Assembly (NCBI GenBank): GCA_002370555.1
Contig: AP014718.1
Coordinates: forward strand, 2,480,001-2,544,000
Source of the DNA: Arthrobacter sp. Hiyo4
Lineage (GTDB): Bacteria > Actinomycetota > Actinomycetes > Actinomycetales > Micrococcaceae
Length of the DNA stretch: 64,000 nucleotides
Reading direction: 5' to 3'
Of this stretch, positions 49,529-60,929 are shown one piece after another (the first letter of the stretch is position 1; every line of letters begins with the position of its first letter). A program made the translations under genes and the position numbers. The notes under the pieces are model-generated. The model was not told the origin of the DNA. It saw only the letters and a program-made list of their open reading frames with translations, and made no database searches.

Positions 49529-50664
49529 TTACGCTGCGAGCCAACTTCGAAGCGCCGCAGGCATTCCCTGATGGCGTCGGCGTCGACGTGCTCGTTGTCC
49601 TTGTGGGCCAGCAGCGGGTCGCCGGGGCCAAAGTTCACTGCCGGGATCCCCAGTTCGCTGAAACGCGCGACGTCGGTCCAGCCGTATTTCGGTTTCGGCT
49701 CGGCTCCGACGGCGGCCACGAAGGACGCCGCGGCCGGGTGGTTCAGTCCCGGGCGCGCACCGGCGGCCGCGTCCGTGCGGACCACAGCGAAGCCCGCCAA
49801 CAGTTCGCGCACATGCGCCTCCGCCTGGTCCGGCGTCTTGTCGGGGGCGAAGCGGTAGTTGATTTCGACGACGCAGCGGTCCGGGATGACGTTGCCGGCC
49901 GTGCCGCCTTTGATCTTCACGGCGTTGAGGCTCTCGCGGTAGTCCAGGCCGTCCACGTTGATGGTCTGCGGTTCGTAGGCTGCCAGCCGGGCAAGGATGG
50001 GTGCGGCCGCGTGGATGGCGTTGCTGCCCATCCACGCACGCGCGGAGTGCGCTGCCTCTCCCACCGTGGTGGCCTCAAAGCGGCTGGTGCCGTTGCAGCC
50101 GCCCTCGACAGTGCCGTGGGTCGGCTCCAGGAGGATGGCAAAGTCGCCGCCCAGGAGGCTGCCGTGGTTGCGGACGAGGCGGCCCAGCCCGCTCTTGGCC
50201 TCCTCCACTTCCTCGTGGTCATAGAACACAAAGGTGACGTCGCGCTTGGGTTCCACGCCGCCGTCGAACATTGTGGCCGCCAGCGCCAGCTGCACGGCGA
50301 CGCCGCCCTTCATGTCCGTGGCTCCGCGTCCGTAGAGCACGCCCTCCCCCGGAATGCCTGAATCCCAGGTGGACGGGACGGTACCCCGCGCGCCTTCAGT
50401 AACCGGCAGCGGCACCGTGTCCAGGTGTCCGGCGAGGATGACGCGTTCCGCCCTGCCCAGTTCCGTGCGGGCGACGATGGCGTCACCATCGCGGACCACC
50501 TGGAGTTCCGGGATGGCCCGCAGCGCCACTTCGACAGCGTCCGCCAGTTCCGTCTCATTCCCGGAGACACTGTTGATGTCCATCAGGGCGGCGGTCAGCA
50601 CGGAGACGTCCTGGCGGAGGTCCAAAGGCACGGTGATCGATTCAGGGGCAGTTTCGGCAGTCAC
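49529..50664 (-). CDS. dapE: Succinyl-diaminopimelate desuccinylase
   Basis: Zn-dependent M20 hydrolase releasing LL-diaminopimelate. Metal ligands: LAGHLDTVPLP, GRGATDMKGGVA, YDHEEVEEAKSGLG with the catalytic Glu, and HKDNEHVDADAI near the end. One G is missing near 49550; the repaired end is ECLRALRSWLAA with TAA at 49529-49531, whereas the printed frame runs on antisense into gluD. GTG start; TAGACT (minus strand, 50671-50676) is 6 nt upstream. Divergent from dapD, its pathway partner. Confidence 0.93.
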
Positions 50665-50670
50665 GTTGCC

Positions 50671-50708
50671 AGTCTAGTTCGAACCCGGCGCCCGCCTCTC
50701 GGTACACT
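50671..50708. promoter_or_regulatory. Divergent leaderless promoters of dapE and dapD
   Basis: Minus strand: TAGACT at 50671-50676 ends 6 nt before the dapE GTG (50664). Plus strand: TACACT at 50703-50708 ends 6 nt before the dapD ATG (50715). No Shine-Dalgarno fits between either -10 and its start codon, so both messages probably begin at the start codon. The 50 bp gap leaves no room for separate -35 regions that do not overlap. Confidence 0.65.
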
Positions 50709-50714
50709 GGGGCC

Positions 50715-51752
50715 ATGACTGAGACCGCTACCTCCGCCGCGCCCAAAGACCAGAACGAAACTTCCGAAGCCCGCTCCGCCTACGGATTCGGGTTGGCAAC
50801 CATCGCCAGTGCCACGGGCGGGGACAATGCCGAAGCCACCGTCCTGGACGTTTGGTTCCCTGCGCCCGCGCTGGGCATCGCGGCCGATAACCTGCGTGCC
50901 GTGGAGAATGCGGACGAAACCCTGGTCCAGCTCGCCGAGAGCGGCACGGACGCTGACCGCGGGACCGAGCAGAAAGTGGTCTTCGTCCAGATCAACCTTG
51001 ACGAAGCTCCGGCTGACACCGCAGACGCGTACCTCCGGCTCCACCTGCTCTCCCACCGGCTGGTCCGGCCCAACACGATCAACCTGGACGGCATTTTCGG
51101 CAAGCTGCCCAACGTGGTGTGGACCAACTTCGGCCCGCCGCGGTGGAAGGCTTCGAACTGACCCGCGCCAAACTTCGCCGCCGTGGTGCGGTCACCGTCT
51201 ACGGCGTGGACAAGTTCCCGCGCATGGTGGACTACGTGGTGCCCGCCGGCGTCCGGATCGCCGACGCCGACCGTGTCCGGCTCGGTGCCCACCTCGCCGA
51301 AGGCACCACCGTGATGCACGAAGGCTTTGTGAACTTCAACGCCGGCACCCTGGGCGCCTCCATGGTGGAAGGCCGCATCTCCGCCGGCGTCGTCGCCGGC
51401 GACGGCAGCGACGTGGGAGGCGGCGCGTCGATCATGGGCACCCTCTCCGGGGGCGGCAAGGAAAAGATCGTCATCGGTGAGCGCGTCCTGCTGGGCGCCA
51501 ACTCCGGCGTCGGCATCAGCGTCGGCGATGACTCCGTTGTAGAGGCCGGCCTGTACGTTACCGCTGGAACCCGTGTGCTCGTTCCGGGCCAAGGACGAGG
51601 ATGGCGAGGACACCGCCAAGATCGTGAAGGCAGCCGAGCTGTCCGGCGTCCCCAACCTCCTGTTCCGGCGCAACTCCACCACCGGCGCCGTCGAGGCGCT
51701 TCCGCGCAAGGGCCAGACGGTGGAACTCAACGACGCCCTCCACGCCAACTGA
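50715..51752 (+). CDS. dapD: Tetrahydrodipicolinate N-succinyltransferase
   Basis: Succinyl-CoA-dependent acyltransferase in the DAP branch of lysine and cell-wall synthesis. The N-terminal domain ([47 protein letters not shown]) is of the actinobacterial DapD type. Left-handed beta-helix hexapeptides follow: [40 protein letters not shown] and [20 protein letters not shown] deletions near 51136 and 51590 break the frame; repaired joins are [15 protein letters not shown] and [19 protein letters not shown] at 51750-51752. Confidence 0.92.
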
Positions 51753-51759
51753 CCCGTCG

Positions 51760-52613
51760 GTGGCACGTGGACGCAGTTTCGTTCGCCCCACCGTGCTGCT
51801 GCTTACCCTGGCGCTGGCGGGCGCCGGCATCTACACAGCCGTCTCCTTCCTGCAGCGCTCCGAAACCCTGGTCTCGGAGCGCTGCACGGCCGCCGTCGGG
51901 ACCCAGAGCGCAGAGCTTGCAACGGATCAGGCGGTTAATGCCTCACTGATTACAGCGGTGGCGGTGCAGCGCGGGCTGCCTCCCCGGGCAGCCAGCATCG
52001 CCCTCGCCACCGCCATGCAGGAATCCAAGCTGCGCAACATCGCCCATGGCGACCAGGCCGGCCCTGACTCCCGCGGACTCTTCCAGCAACGTCCCTCGCA
52101 GGGGTGGGGAACCGAGGCCCAGGTCATGAACCCGTACTACGCTGCCAATGCTTTCTACGACGCCCTGGTCAAGGTTCCCGGCTATGAGTCCTTGGAAATC
52201 ACCGACGCCGCCCAGCGTGTCCAGCGCTCGGCCTACCCCTCGCGTATGCCGAACACGAAGATATGGGCCGGTCCTTCGCATCCGGCCTGGCCGGTCAGGC
52301 GCCCGCCTCCGTGCTGTGCACTTTGCGTGCCCGCAGGAACCGGGCATCCCGCCGCCGTCGAGTCCGAGCTAGCGCAGGCGTACGGGCCGCTCGCCATCAC
52401 CACGGAAAATGATTCGCTCGTGGTGGCAGCTGGCGGCGCCCAGGCCTGGTCGGTGGCGCAGTGGGCGGTTGCCAACGCCAAGGCCTGGCGGTGACGCGTG
52501 TGGATGTCGCAGGCCGGAGCTGGGACCGTGAGGATCAGGGCGGCTGGCAGGAATCCGACGCGCCCGCCGGACAGGTCCGCATTACAGTGGCACCGGCCGG
52601 CACCGGCAGCTGA
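51760..52613 (+). CDS. Membrane-anchored transglycosylase-like protein, unknown
   Basis: GTG start 7 bp after dapD. One N-terminal membrane helix ([20 protein letters not shown]) precedes an extracellular domain resembling soluble lytic transglycosylases: [20 protein letters not shown] has the Glu-Ser pair, and [15 protein letters not shown] follows with [14 protein letters not shown]. This family is often mislabelled as a heavy-metal transporter. Deletions near 52245, 52290 and 52489 break the frame; the repaired end continues through [15 protein letters not shown] to TGA at 52611-52613. Peptidoglycan cleavage is inferred from fold-like motifs only. Confidence 0.65.
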
Positions 52614-52665
52614 CGGCCGGGTGCTGATGCCGCCTTGTCGACGACCCGGATGCCGACCGCCCGCC

Positions 52666-53276
52666 TCAGACCAGGATGTCCACCACCGGCTGGACGTAGC
52701 TGCGGAAGAGCTCCGGCGCGGACATGAGGTTATGGCTCATGATGATCTTGTCCGGCTCCACATACCACGCCCGCTGTTCGTTCAGCGGCAGTTCGATGAT
52801 GGTCAGGGTGAAGTCCCGTGACCGTCGGCCACCTCCAGCAGGCGGTCATCCACCATGTCGCCCAACAGCTGGTCCGAACCGCTGGCCACCCGTTCTGCTT
52901 CCAGCCGGACGTACTCACTGCGGCGCTCCCGTGCCCAGGTCAGGGCGGACCCGAAATGCGCCTGCAGGACGCGCTGGAGGGCGGGGGAATTTCCGAATTC
53001 CCCAAAATCCGGCGGGGACAGCTCCGGTGACGTCTGGGGATGCGCCTTCAGCAGCTGCTCCCACCAGGCTTCCCATTCAGTCTTGAGTGCGCTCAGCCCG
53101 CCGACGTCGGAGGTGAGATGCGAGTGGTCGGCATGGCGGATCTTCGGCGCGGCATGCGACAACGCGGGGTGGCCGGCGCCGTCGAGTCCTGCCGTATCAC
53201 GGACAAAGAGCGCGATCATCAGAGGCCCGGACGTGTCCGTAGTAATCTGCCAGCCGGAACCACCTGTGTGATGCAT
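52666..53276 (-). CDS. Conserved hypothetical cytosolic protein
   Basis: No family recognised. About 203 residues when one G is restored near 52815 (repaired join VADGHGDFTLTIIELPLNEQ, ending PVVDILV at 52666). It has no signal peptide or membrane segment. Trp- and acidic-rich middle: ALKTEWEAWWEQLLKAHPQT. The end YVEPDKIIMSHNLMSAPELF is well structured. Convergent with the preceding gene. Confidence 0.65.
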
Positions 53277-53370
53277 CCCTACTCCTCCTGTGGCCTGCCT
53301 TTACCGGCCTGACCAGCCGGTTCCGCTCCCCCGGCTCCCAGTCTATTCCCGATGCCACCGGACGGTAATG

Positions 53371-53982
53371 TCAGGCGGCGAGGCTCTTCAGGTGCCGGTC
53401 CAGGACGTCATGGCACATCTGTGCCGTCATCCAGGCGGGCTGCAGGAGGGCGTGCATGCACAGCCCGTCCAGCGTAGCCAGCAGCCTCTCCGCCTCGACC
53501 GCCAGCGACTGCTGCCCGTCGCCGTCGTCCGGTACGAGGGCGGTGATGACTTGCCCGACGACGGCGGCCACCTCCCGGTGGCTCCGATCAGCCTCCGCCG
53601 CGAGGAAGGGGCGGATCCTGGCCGCGTTTTTGAAGGCCATCCACACACAGGCGTCCACGGCCCGTTCCTCGTCGAGCGGCAGAAATTCACCCAGCAGGGT
53701 TAAAACCGCCTCACGATGCGGGCCGGTCCCGGGTTTACTGGCGGCAATAGCCAGCAATGCCGCGGTGAGCCGGCCCGTGATCCGGTCCACAACGGCGGCA
53801 AAGGAATGGCTGAGCAGTTCTTCACTGCCGGCGAAGTAGTGCCGGACGGAGCCCACGGCGAGGCCTGCTTCGTCCGCCACCTCCCGCAGTGACGCCCGCT
53901 CGAGGCCGTCGACGGCGATGATCCTGAAGACCGCGTCAACGATTTCTGCACGCCGGGCTTCGGCATCAACAATTTTGGGCAC
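53371..53982 (-). CDS. TetR-family transcriptional regulator
   Basis: 203 residues, uninterrupted, GTG start. [23 protein letters not shown] then [20 protein letters not shown]. The C-terminal domain ([19 protein letters not shown]) resembles the TetR_C subgroup of BetI-like regulators. A near-palindrome 9 bp upstream (53991-54011) is a candidate autoregulatory operator, also close to the galE promoter. Confidence 0.9.
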   Translation of the reverse strand: MPKIVDAEARRAEIVDAVFRIIAVDGLERASLREVADEAGLAVGSVRHYFAGSEELLSHSFAAVVDRITGRLTAALLAIAASKPGTGPHREAVLTLLGEFLPLDEERAVDACVWMAFKNAARIRPFLAAEADRSHREVAAVVGQVITALVPDDGDGQQSLAVEAERLLATLDGLCMHALLQPAWMTAQMCHDVLDRHLKSLAA

Positions 53983-53990
53983 TCCTATTA

Positions 53991-54011
53991 TTTAGCACAC
54001 CCGTGCTTAAA
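53991..54011. promoter_or_regulatory. Candidate TetR operator between tetR and galE
   Basis: TTTAGCAC-ACCC-GTGCTTAAA: perfect AGCAC/GTGCT half-sites with flanking T and A runs offset by one base. It lies 9 bp before the regulator's start and 24 bp before the galE -10 (TAGCGT, 54035-54040), so it could control both directions. Confidence 0.55.
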
Positions 54012-54045
54012 TCCACGCATCCGCGGAATTGGGATAGCGTGGGGC

Positions 54046-55058
54046 ATGAAAATTCTGGTCACAGGTGGCACCGGGTACATCGGTTCGCACACAGTCTTGT
54101 CCCTGCAGGAAGCCGGCCACGATGTGGTGGTGATCGATAACCTGGTGAACTCCAGCGAGGAGTCACTGCGCCGGGTAGCCGAACTGAGCGGCAAGACCGC
54201 CGAATTCCACAACGTGGACCTCGTGGACGAAGCCGCAGTGGAAGGCGTCTTTGCCGCCCACACGATCGACGCCGTGATCCACTTTGCCGGCTCAAGGCGG
54301 TTGGTGAGTCGGTGCGCGAACCGCTCAAGTACTACTACAACAACCTTGTGGGCACGCTGAACCTGATCCGGGTGATGGACCGCCACGACGTCCGCTCCAT
54401 CGTGTTCAGCTCCTCCGCCACAGTGTACGGCGAGCACAATCCCATCCCCTATGTGGAAAAGATGGAGATCGGCGCCAACAACCCCTACGGCCGCACGAAG
54501 GAACAGATCGAGGACATCCTCGCCGATCTGGGCGCTGCTGACTCGCGTTGGCACATTGCCCTGCTGCGCTACTTCAATCCGGTGGGCGCACACCCCTCCG
54601 GCCGCATCGGCGAGGACCCGCAGGGCATCCCCAACAACCTGGTGCCATTCATCGCCCAGGTGGCCGTGGGACGCCGCGACAAGCTTATGGTGTTCGGCGC
54701 GGACTACGACACCCCTGACGGCACCTGCCTGCGGGACTACATCCACGTCGTCGACCTCGCCGAAGGCCATGTGGCAGCTCTCAACCACGTGGCGGACCGT
54801 TCAGGCGTCTACCGCTGGAACCTGGGCTCCGGGAAGGGCTCCTCCGTACTGGAGGTCCTGCGGTCCTTCGAGAAGGCCGTGGGCCAGCCCATCCCCTACG
54901 AGATCACCGGACGCCGCGCAGGCGACCTCCCGGCCTTCTGGGCTGACGCCACCTCCGCCCTGGCCGACCTGAGCTGGTCCACCACGAAGACCGTGGACCA
55001 GATGTGCGAGGACCACTGGCGCTGGCAGAAGAACAACCCCCTGGGTTACTCCGTCTAA
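54046..55058 (+). CDS. galE: UDP-glucose 4-epimerase
   Basis: Interconverts UDP-glucose and UDP-galactose; extended short-chain dehydrogenase. NAD site [20 protein letters not shown], active-site [12 protein letters not shown] and YGRTK in [16 protein letters not shown]-terminal [18 protein letters not shown] and [18 protein letters not shown]. One C is missing near 54290 (GGCTCAAGG for GGCCTCAAGG); the repaired join is [24 protein letters not shown] lies 5 nt before the ATG, suggesting a leaderless mRNA. Confidence 0.94.
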
Positions 55059-55060
55059 AC

Positions 55061-55126
55061 AGCAACGCGGGGTCACTTAATGCCTTCCGGGACGCCTTTT
55101 TGGGCGATAAGTGACCCCGCGTTGCT
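55061..55126. repeat. Long-loop inverted repeat after galE
   Basis: Perfect 19 bp arms AGCAACGCGGGGTCACTTA (55061-55079) and its complement (55108-55126) enclose a 28-nt loop that itself holds GGGACGCC-TTTTT-GGGCG. It starts 2 nt after the galE stop codon. The form resembles the hemA/moeZ repeat (paired inverted units around a short spacer). Confidence 0.8.
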
Positions 55127-55140
55127 TTGCTGGTGATGAA

Positions 55141-55187
55141 CGACGGCGGCCGGTCACCTTCGCGGAGAAGGTGACCGGCCGCCGTCG
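55141..55187. terminator. Terminator downstream of gltA
   Basis: Perfect 21 bp stem (arms 55141-55161 and 55167-55187; GGCGGCCGGTCACC core) with a 5-nt loop GCGGA, 19 bp beyond the gltA stop on the minus strand. Together with the repeat at 55061-55126 it separates the convergent galE and gltA genes. Confidence 0.8.
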
Positions 55188-55206
55188 TACTTCAGTCAGG
55201 ACAGGA

Positions 55207-56490
<1,284 letters not shown>

Positions 56491-56719
56491 GGAGTCCCCT
56501 TCATGAGGCGCGTGGGCCTCTGTCGAAAGCTTGATCCAACATCCGGTGAGCCGTGGCAGTGACCCTGTTCATCCAGGAATCCAACACCCGGGCTGCCTTC
56601 TTGTAGAAAGCCACCATTGATAGTCACTTAAAAAGTACCGCCCGATTGCGGGTGTCACTAATCGGAGGCGTACGAAACCCCCGTAAAATGCCGCCTTTGT
56701 GGTGCGAGTCACATGATTG
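56491..56719 (-). promoter_or_regulatory. gltA upstream region
   Basis: 229 bp between dapC and gltA without a gene. A GGGGACTC Shine-Dalgarno lies just before the gltA ATG. The distal part (56600-56700) is relatively AT-rich, with TTTTTAAGTGACTATCAAT on the minus strand, a plausible promoter segment, though I cannot assign a -35/-10 pair. Nothing else is evident. Confidence 0.4.
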
Positions 56720-57867
56720 TTACGGCGTCGTGGCCAGTCTGGCCACTGCAGCCTCAATCCGTTCATCCGTGCCCGTCAAGGCGACGCGCACAAACCCGTT
56801 GCCGGCTTCGCCGTAAAAGACGCCTGGCCCCACCACGATGCCTCGCTCAGCAAGCCGGGCCACGGTGTCCCAGGTGCTCTCTCCGGCGGTGGACCAAAGG
56901 TATAGTCCGGCGTCGGAATCCTTAATCTCCAGCCCGAAGCCCTGCAAAGCCGGCACCAGGCGCTCCCGGCGTCCGCGGTAGAGGTCCTTCTGGGCCTGGA
57001 CGTGGGTGTCCTCGCCCAACGCAACCCGCATGGCTTCCTGCACCGGGTAGGGGACGATCATGCCGGCATGCTTGCGGCTGTTGACGAGGCTGGCCATGAT
57101 GGCCGGGTCGCCAGCCACAAACGCTGCGCGGTAACCTGCCACGTTGGACTGCTTGCTCAGCGAGTACACGGCCAGAAGGCCCTCGTGGGACCCGCCGGAA
57201 ACGCGCGGATCCAGGATGCTGGGCACGGCTCGCCGCCGCGCTGTGCGTCCCACGCGCCCCACCCGAGTTCGGCGTAGCACTCGTCCGAGGCCACTACGGC
57301 GCCCAGTTCGCGGGCGTGCGCCACAATCGCTTTGAGGGACTCAACATCCCTGACGCTTCCGGTGGGATTGCCCGGGGAGTTTACCCAGATGAGCCGCACG
57401 CGTGCGCGGGTGGCATCGTCCAACTCGTCGAGGTGGTCGGTAGCGACGGAGGTGACGCCGGCGAAAGTAGCCCCGATGTCATAGGTGGGGTAGGCAACCT
57501 TGGGGCGGACGACGACGTCGCCCGGCTTCAGCCCGAGCAGGAGCGGCAGCCATGCCACCAGCTCCTTGGAGCCGACTGTGGGCATAACGTTCTTAGGATC
57601 CAGGCCGGGGACGCCGCGGCGCCGCTCGAACCACGCCGCAATAGCTTCCCGCAACCGAACGGTGCCATGGACCGTGGGGTATCCCGGGGAGTCAGCGGCG
57701 GCCCTGAGGGCATCCTGGATCACAGCGGGAGTGGGGTCGACGGGCGTGCCGATCGACAGGTTCACGGCTCCGCCAGGGTGCTCAGAGGCTTTGGCCAGGT
57801 ACGGTGCCATGGCCTCCCAAGGGTAGTCGGGCAGGCTCAGGCCAAAGCTGTTCACGGCAGCGGTCAA
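56720..57867 (-). CDS. dapC: Succinyldiaminopimelate transaminase
   Basis: PLP aminotransferase (fold type I) of the DAP pathway. N-terminal GLSLPDYPWEAMAPYLAKAS and VNLSIGTPVDPTP are DapC-like; further IWVNSPGNPTGSV, ASDECYAELGW and the lysine in YSLSKQSNVAGYRAAF. One C is missing near 57228; the repaired join is GGEPVPSILDPRVSGGSHEG. About 382 residues. It sits directly downstream of the ferredoxin gene, an arrangement conserved in Actinobacteria. Confidence 0.92.
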
Positions 57868-57880
57868 CGCGATGCCCGGC

Positions 57881-58207
57881 TCAGTGGTCTTGGTTCTGCA
57901 GCGGCAGGGCGGCGATCATCGGGTGATCCTTGCCCGTGTTGCCCACCTTGGCGGCGCCACCGGGCGAGCCCAGGTCATCGAAGAATTCGACGTTGGCCTT
58001 GTAGTAGTCGGCCCACTCTTCGGGGGTGTCATCCTCGTAGTAGATGGCCTCCACCGGGCACACCGGCTCGCAGGCACCACAGTCGACACACTCATCGGGG
58101 TGGATGTACAAGGAACGCTCACCCTCATAGATGCAGTCAACGGGGCATTCCTCGATACATGCCTTGTCCTTGACATCTACACACGGCTGCGCGATTACGT
58201 ACGTCAC
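57881..58207 (-). CDS. fdxA: 7Fe ferredoxin
   Basis: 108 residues from GTG 58207 (MTYVIAQPCVDVKDKACIEE), with a GGAGAGG Shine-Dalgarno; the longer frame to 58309 adds unrelated residues. Cysteines CVDVKDKACIEECPVDC and CVDCGACEPVCPVEA bind [3Fe-4S]/[4Fe-4S] clusters, with the usual acidic C-terminal extension. Uninterrupted. Confidence 0.94.
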   Translation of the reverse strand: MTYVIAQPCVDVKDKACIEECPVDCIYEGERSLYIHPDECVDCGACEPVCPVEAIYYEDDTPEEWADYYKANVEFFDDLGSPGGAAKVGNTGKDHPMIAALPLQNQDH

Positions 58208-58341
58208 GTCCCTTGCCTCTCCACGATATTTCCCGGCAGTGGCCGGCACTTGAATCCGGCACCGGCCGGACGATTGACTTCTCAGCCTATTATCTCCCAG
58301 TCCGTCCACGCGAACCTAGCCGGCCGCCTTAGTATGAACTG

Positions 58342-58587
58342 GTGAGTCCCGCCCAGCCTACGCCCCGAGAGTTTCTGGCCGCCGCCACGCCGGGAACCCG
58401 GATTGTGGTCCGCTACCGGATAGACGGCGGCCTGACCGACGTGCTGGGCTTCCTGGTGACAACTGACGACGGCGGCTGTACCGTCCGCACGCGGCAGGCC
58501 GACGTCGTGATCCCCCTGGACCTGGTGGTGGCTGCCAAGGAAGTGCCGCCGGCGCCGGAGCGGCGCCCCGCCCGCCTTCGCAACTAA
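58342..58587 (+). CDS. Small conserved protein, Rv0428c N-domain-like
   Basis: 81 residues, GTG start, no break. ATPGTRIVVRYRIDGGLTD then LGFLVTTDDGG and RTRQADVVIPLDLVVAAKEV resembles the small beta-barrel found in front of a GNAT acetyltransferase domain in mycobacterial Rv0428c. Here it stands alone. TAGTAT (58330-58335) lies 6 nt upstream of the start. Function unknown. Confidence 0.7.
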   Translation: MSPAQPTPREFLAAATPGTRIVVRYRIDGGLTDVLGFLVTTDDGGCTVRTRQADVVIPLDLVVAAKEVPPAPERRPARLRN

Positions 58588-58618
58588 CGCGCCCGGCTTC
58601 CTCGCCGCACAAAAGAAA

Positions 58619-58675
58619 CTGCCGGTACGACGGCGGGATTCCCGCCTGCCGTACCGGCAGCTTCGGTGAGTTTTT
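58619..58675 (+). terminator. Intrinsic terminator between the small gene and typA
   Basis: Inverted repeat CTGCCGGTACG-A-CGGCGGGA / TCCCGCC-TG-CCGTACCGGCAG with a tight loop, followed by a TTTTT tract at 58671-58675. Oriented for the plus-strand small gene; it may also end typA. Confidence 0.82.
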
Positions 58676-58732
58676 GTCCAGCTATTGAGGGCTGGACCGC
58701 CCTAAAGTGCGTTTATCCGAACCAAATCTCGA

Positions 58733-60660
58733 TTAAGACTTGGCGCGGGCGCGGGTGGCCTTGGCGCGTTCGCTGGCGTCCAGGATGAGCTTCCGGATAC
58801 GGATGGACTCCGGGGTCACCTCAACGCACTCGTCTTCGCGGGCGAATTCCAAGGATTCTTCCAGAGTCAGGTTGCGCGGCGGGGTCATGTTCTCGAAGGT
58901 GTCCGAGGACGCTGCGCGCATGTTGGTGAGCTGCTTTTCCCTGGTGATGTTCACGTCCATGTCATCGGCGCGTGAGTTCTCGCCAACGATCATGCCTTCG
59001 TAGACCTCGGAGGTGGGCTGCACGAAGAATGACATGCGTTCCTGGAGCTTGATAATCGCGAACGGGGTGACCACGCCAGAGCGGTCAGCCACGATCGAAC
59101 CGTTGGTGCGGTACTCGATGGGGCCGGCCCACGGCTCGTAGCCCTCGGCGATGGAGGAAGCAATGCCGGCACCACGGGTGTCGGTGAGGAACTTGGTGCG
59201 GAAGCCGATCAGGCCACGGGCCGGAACGATGAACTCCATGCGGCACCAGCCGGTGCCGTGGTTGGCCATGTTGGTCATGCGGCCCTTGCGGGCGGCCATC
59301 AGCTGGGTGACGGCGCCGAGGTACTCTTCCGGAACGTCGATGGTCATGTGTTCCATCGGCTCGTGGATCTTGCCGTCGACGGTCTTGGTGACAACCTGCG
59401 GCTTGCCGACAGTCAGTTCGAAGCCTTCACGGCGCATCTGCTCAACCAGGATGGCAAGGGCCAGCTCGCCACGGCCCTGGACTTCCCAGGCGTCGGGACG
59501 CTCGGTGGGGAGAACCTTGATGGAGACGTTACCGATCAGTTCCTTGTCCAGGCGGTCTTTTACCTGGCGGGCCGTGACCTTGGCGCCCTTGACCCGGCCG
59601 GCCAGCGGCGAGGTGTTGATACCGATGGTCATGGAGATCGCGGGATCATCCACGGTGATCAGCGGCAGCGGCTGCGGGTTGTCGACGTCCGTCAGGGTCT
59701 CACCAATGGTGATTTCCTCGATACCGGCAACTGCGACAATTTCGCCCGGGCCTGCAGACTCAGTCGGAACGCGGTCCAGTGCCTTGGTGGCCAGCAGCTC
59801 GGTGATCTTGACGTTCTTGAGCTCCCCGTTGGCGCGGGCCCAGGCAACGGTCTGGCCCTTGCGCAGGGTGCCGTTGTAGATACGAAGCAGGGCAAGACGG
59901 CCCAGGAACGGAGAGGCATCCAGGTTGGTCACGTGTGCCTGGAGGACGCCGTTCGGGTTGTACGTCGGGGCCGGGATGTGCTCGATGATGGCCTTGAACA
60001 GCGGCTCAAGGTCTTCGTTGTCCGGAGCGGAGCCGTCGGCGGGCTGGTCCAGGGAGGCGCGGCCCATCCTCGCTGCTGCGTAGACAACCGGAACTTCAAG
60101 GATCTTGTCGAGGTCCAGGTCCGGAACTTCGTCGGCGAGGTCCGAGGCGAGGCCCAGGAGGAGGTCCATGGACTCGTGGACAACTTCCTCGATGCGGGCG
60201 TCGGGCGGTCCGTCTTGTTGACGAGGAGGATGACAGGCAGGTGCGCGGCCAAGGCCTTGCGCAGCACGAAGCGGGTCTGGGGCAGCGGGCCCTCGGAAGC
60301 GTCAACGAGGAGCACAACGCCGTCCACCATGGACAGGCCGCGCTCTACTTCGCCACCGAAATCGGCGTGGCCGGGGGTGTCGATGACGTTGATGGTGATG
60401 GTTTCACCATTGGAGGACGGTCCGTTGTAGGCCACGGTGGTGTTCTTGGCCAGGATGGTGATGCCCTTTTCGCGCTCCAGGTCACCGGAGTCCATCACGC
60501 GGTCTTCGAGGTGGTTGTGTTCGGCAAAAGAGTTGGTCTGCTTGAGCATGGCGTCGACCAGTGTGGTCTTGCCGTGGTCAACGTGGGCCACGATCGCGAC
60601 GTTGCGGAGGTCACTGCGTGAGGCAGTGGCTACCGCGGTGTTGGTGGTGGTTTCAGACAT
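58733..60660 (-). CDS. typA: Ribosome-binding GTPase TypA/BipA
   Basis: Translational GTPase of about 642 residues. G1 [16 protein letters not shown], switch region [12 protein letters not shown] [15 protein letters not shown]3 [17 protein letters not shown]4 [17 protein letters not shown]-terminal [20 protein letters not shown] and [19 protein letters not shown] are BipA-specific. One C is missing near 60208 (CGCCCGACG for CGCCCCGACG). A 5' hairpin may begin its mRNA. Needed for ribosome assembly or stress growth. Confidence 0.94.
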
Positions 60661-60733
60661 GCGTAAGTGCTCGATTCAGTGGTGAAGTCAGCTGTTGTAT
60701 CGCGACATTTCCAACCGGAACGCACGACGGATT

Positions 60734-60767
60734 AGCCCTATAACACAGGGCTCCTTACCTCATTCTA
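60734..60767 (-). promoter_or_regulatory. typA promoter and 5'-terminal hairpin
   Basis: On the minus strand TAGAAT (60762-60767) is a -10. The hairpin AGCCCT-GTGTTAT-AGGGCT (60734-60752) starts a few bases after the expected +1, so the message would begin with a stem-loop, followed by about 73 nt to the ATG at 60660. Confidence 0.5.
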
Positions 60768-60929
60768 GACGCTGGGCCTATTGTTGGCCTAAAATCCCGG
60801 ATCGGCCCCGTCCGGCCGGCGGGTAATTCCGGCCCGCCGAGGCCCAAAGAGTGACCAAGCTCACTGGATTTTTGTGACTTGATGCACCATCATTGCTGTG
60901 ATAACCACAGCAAGCCCGGAGAATCCCTG

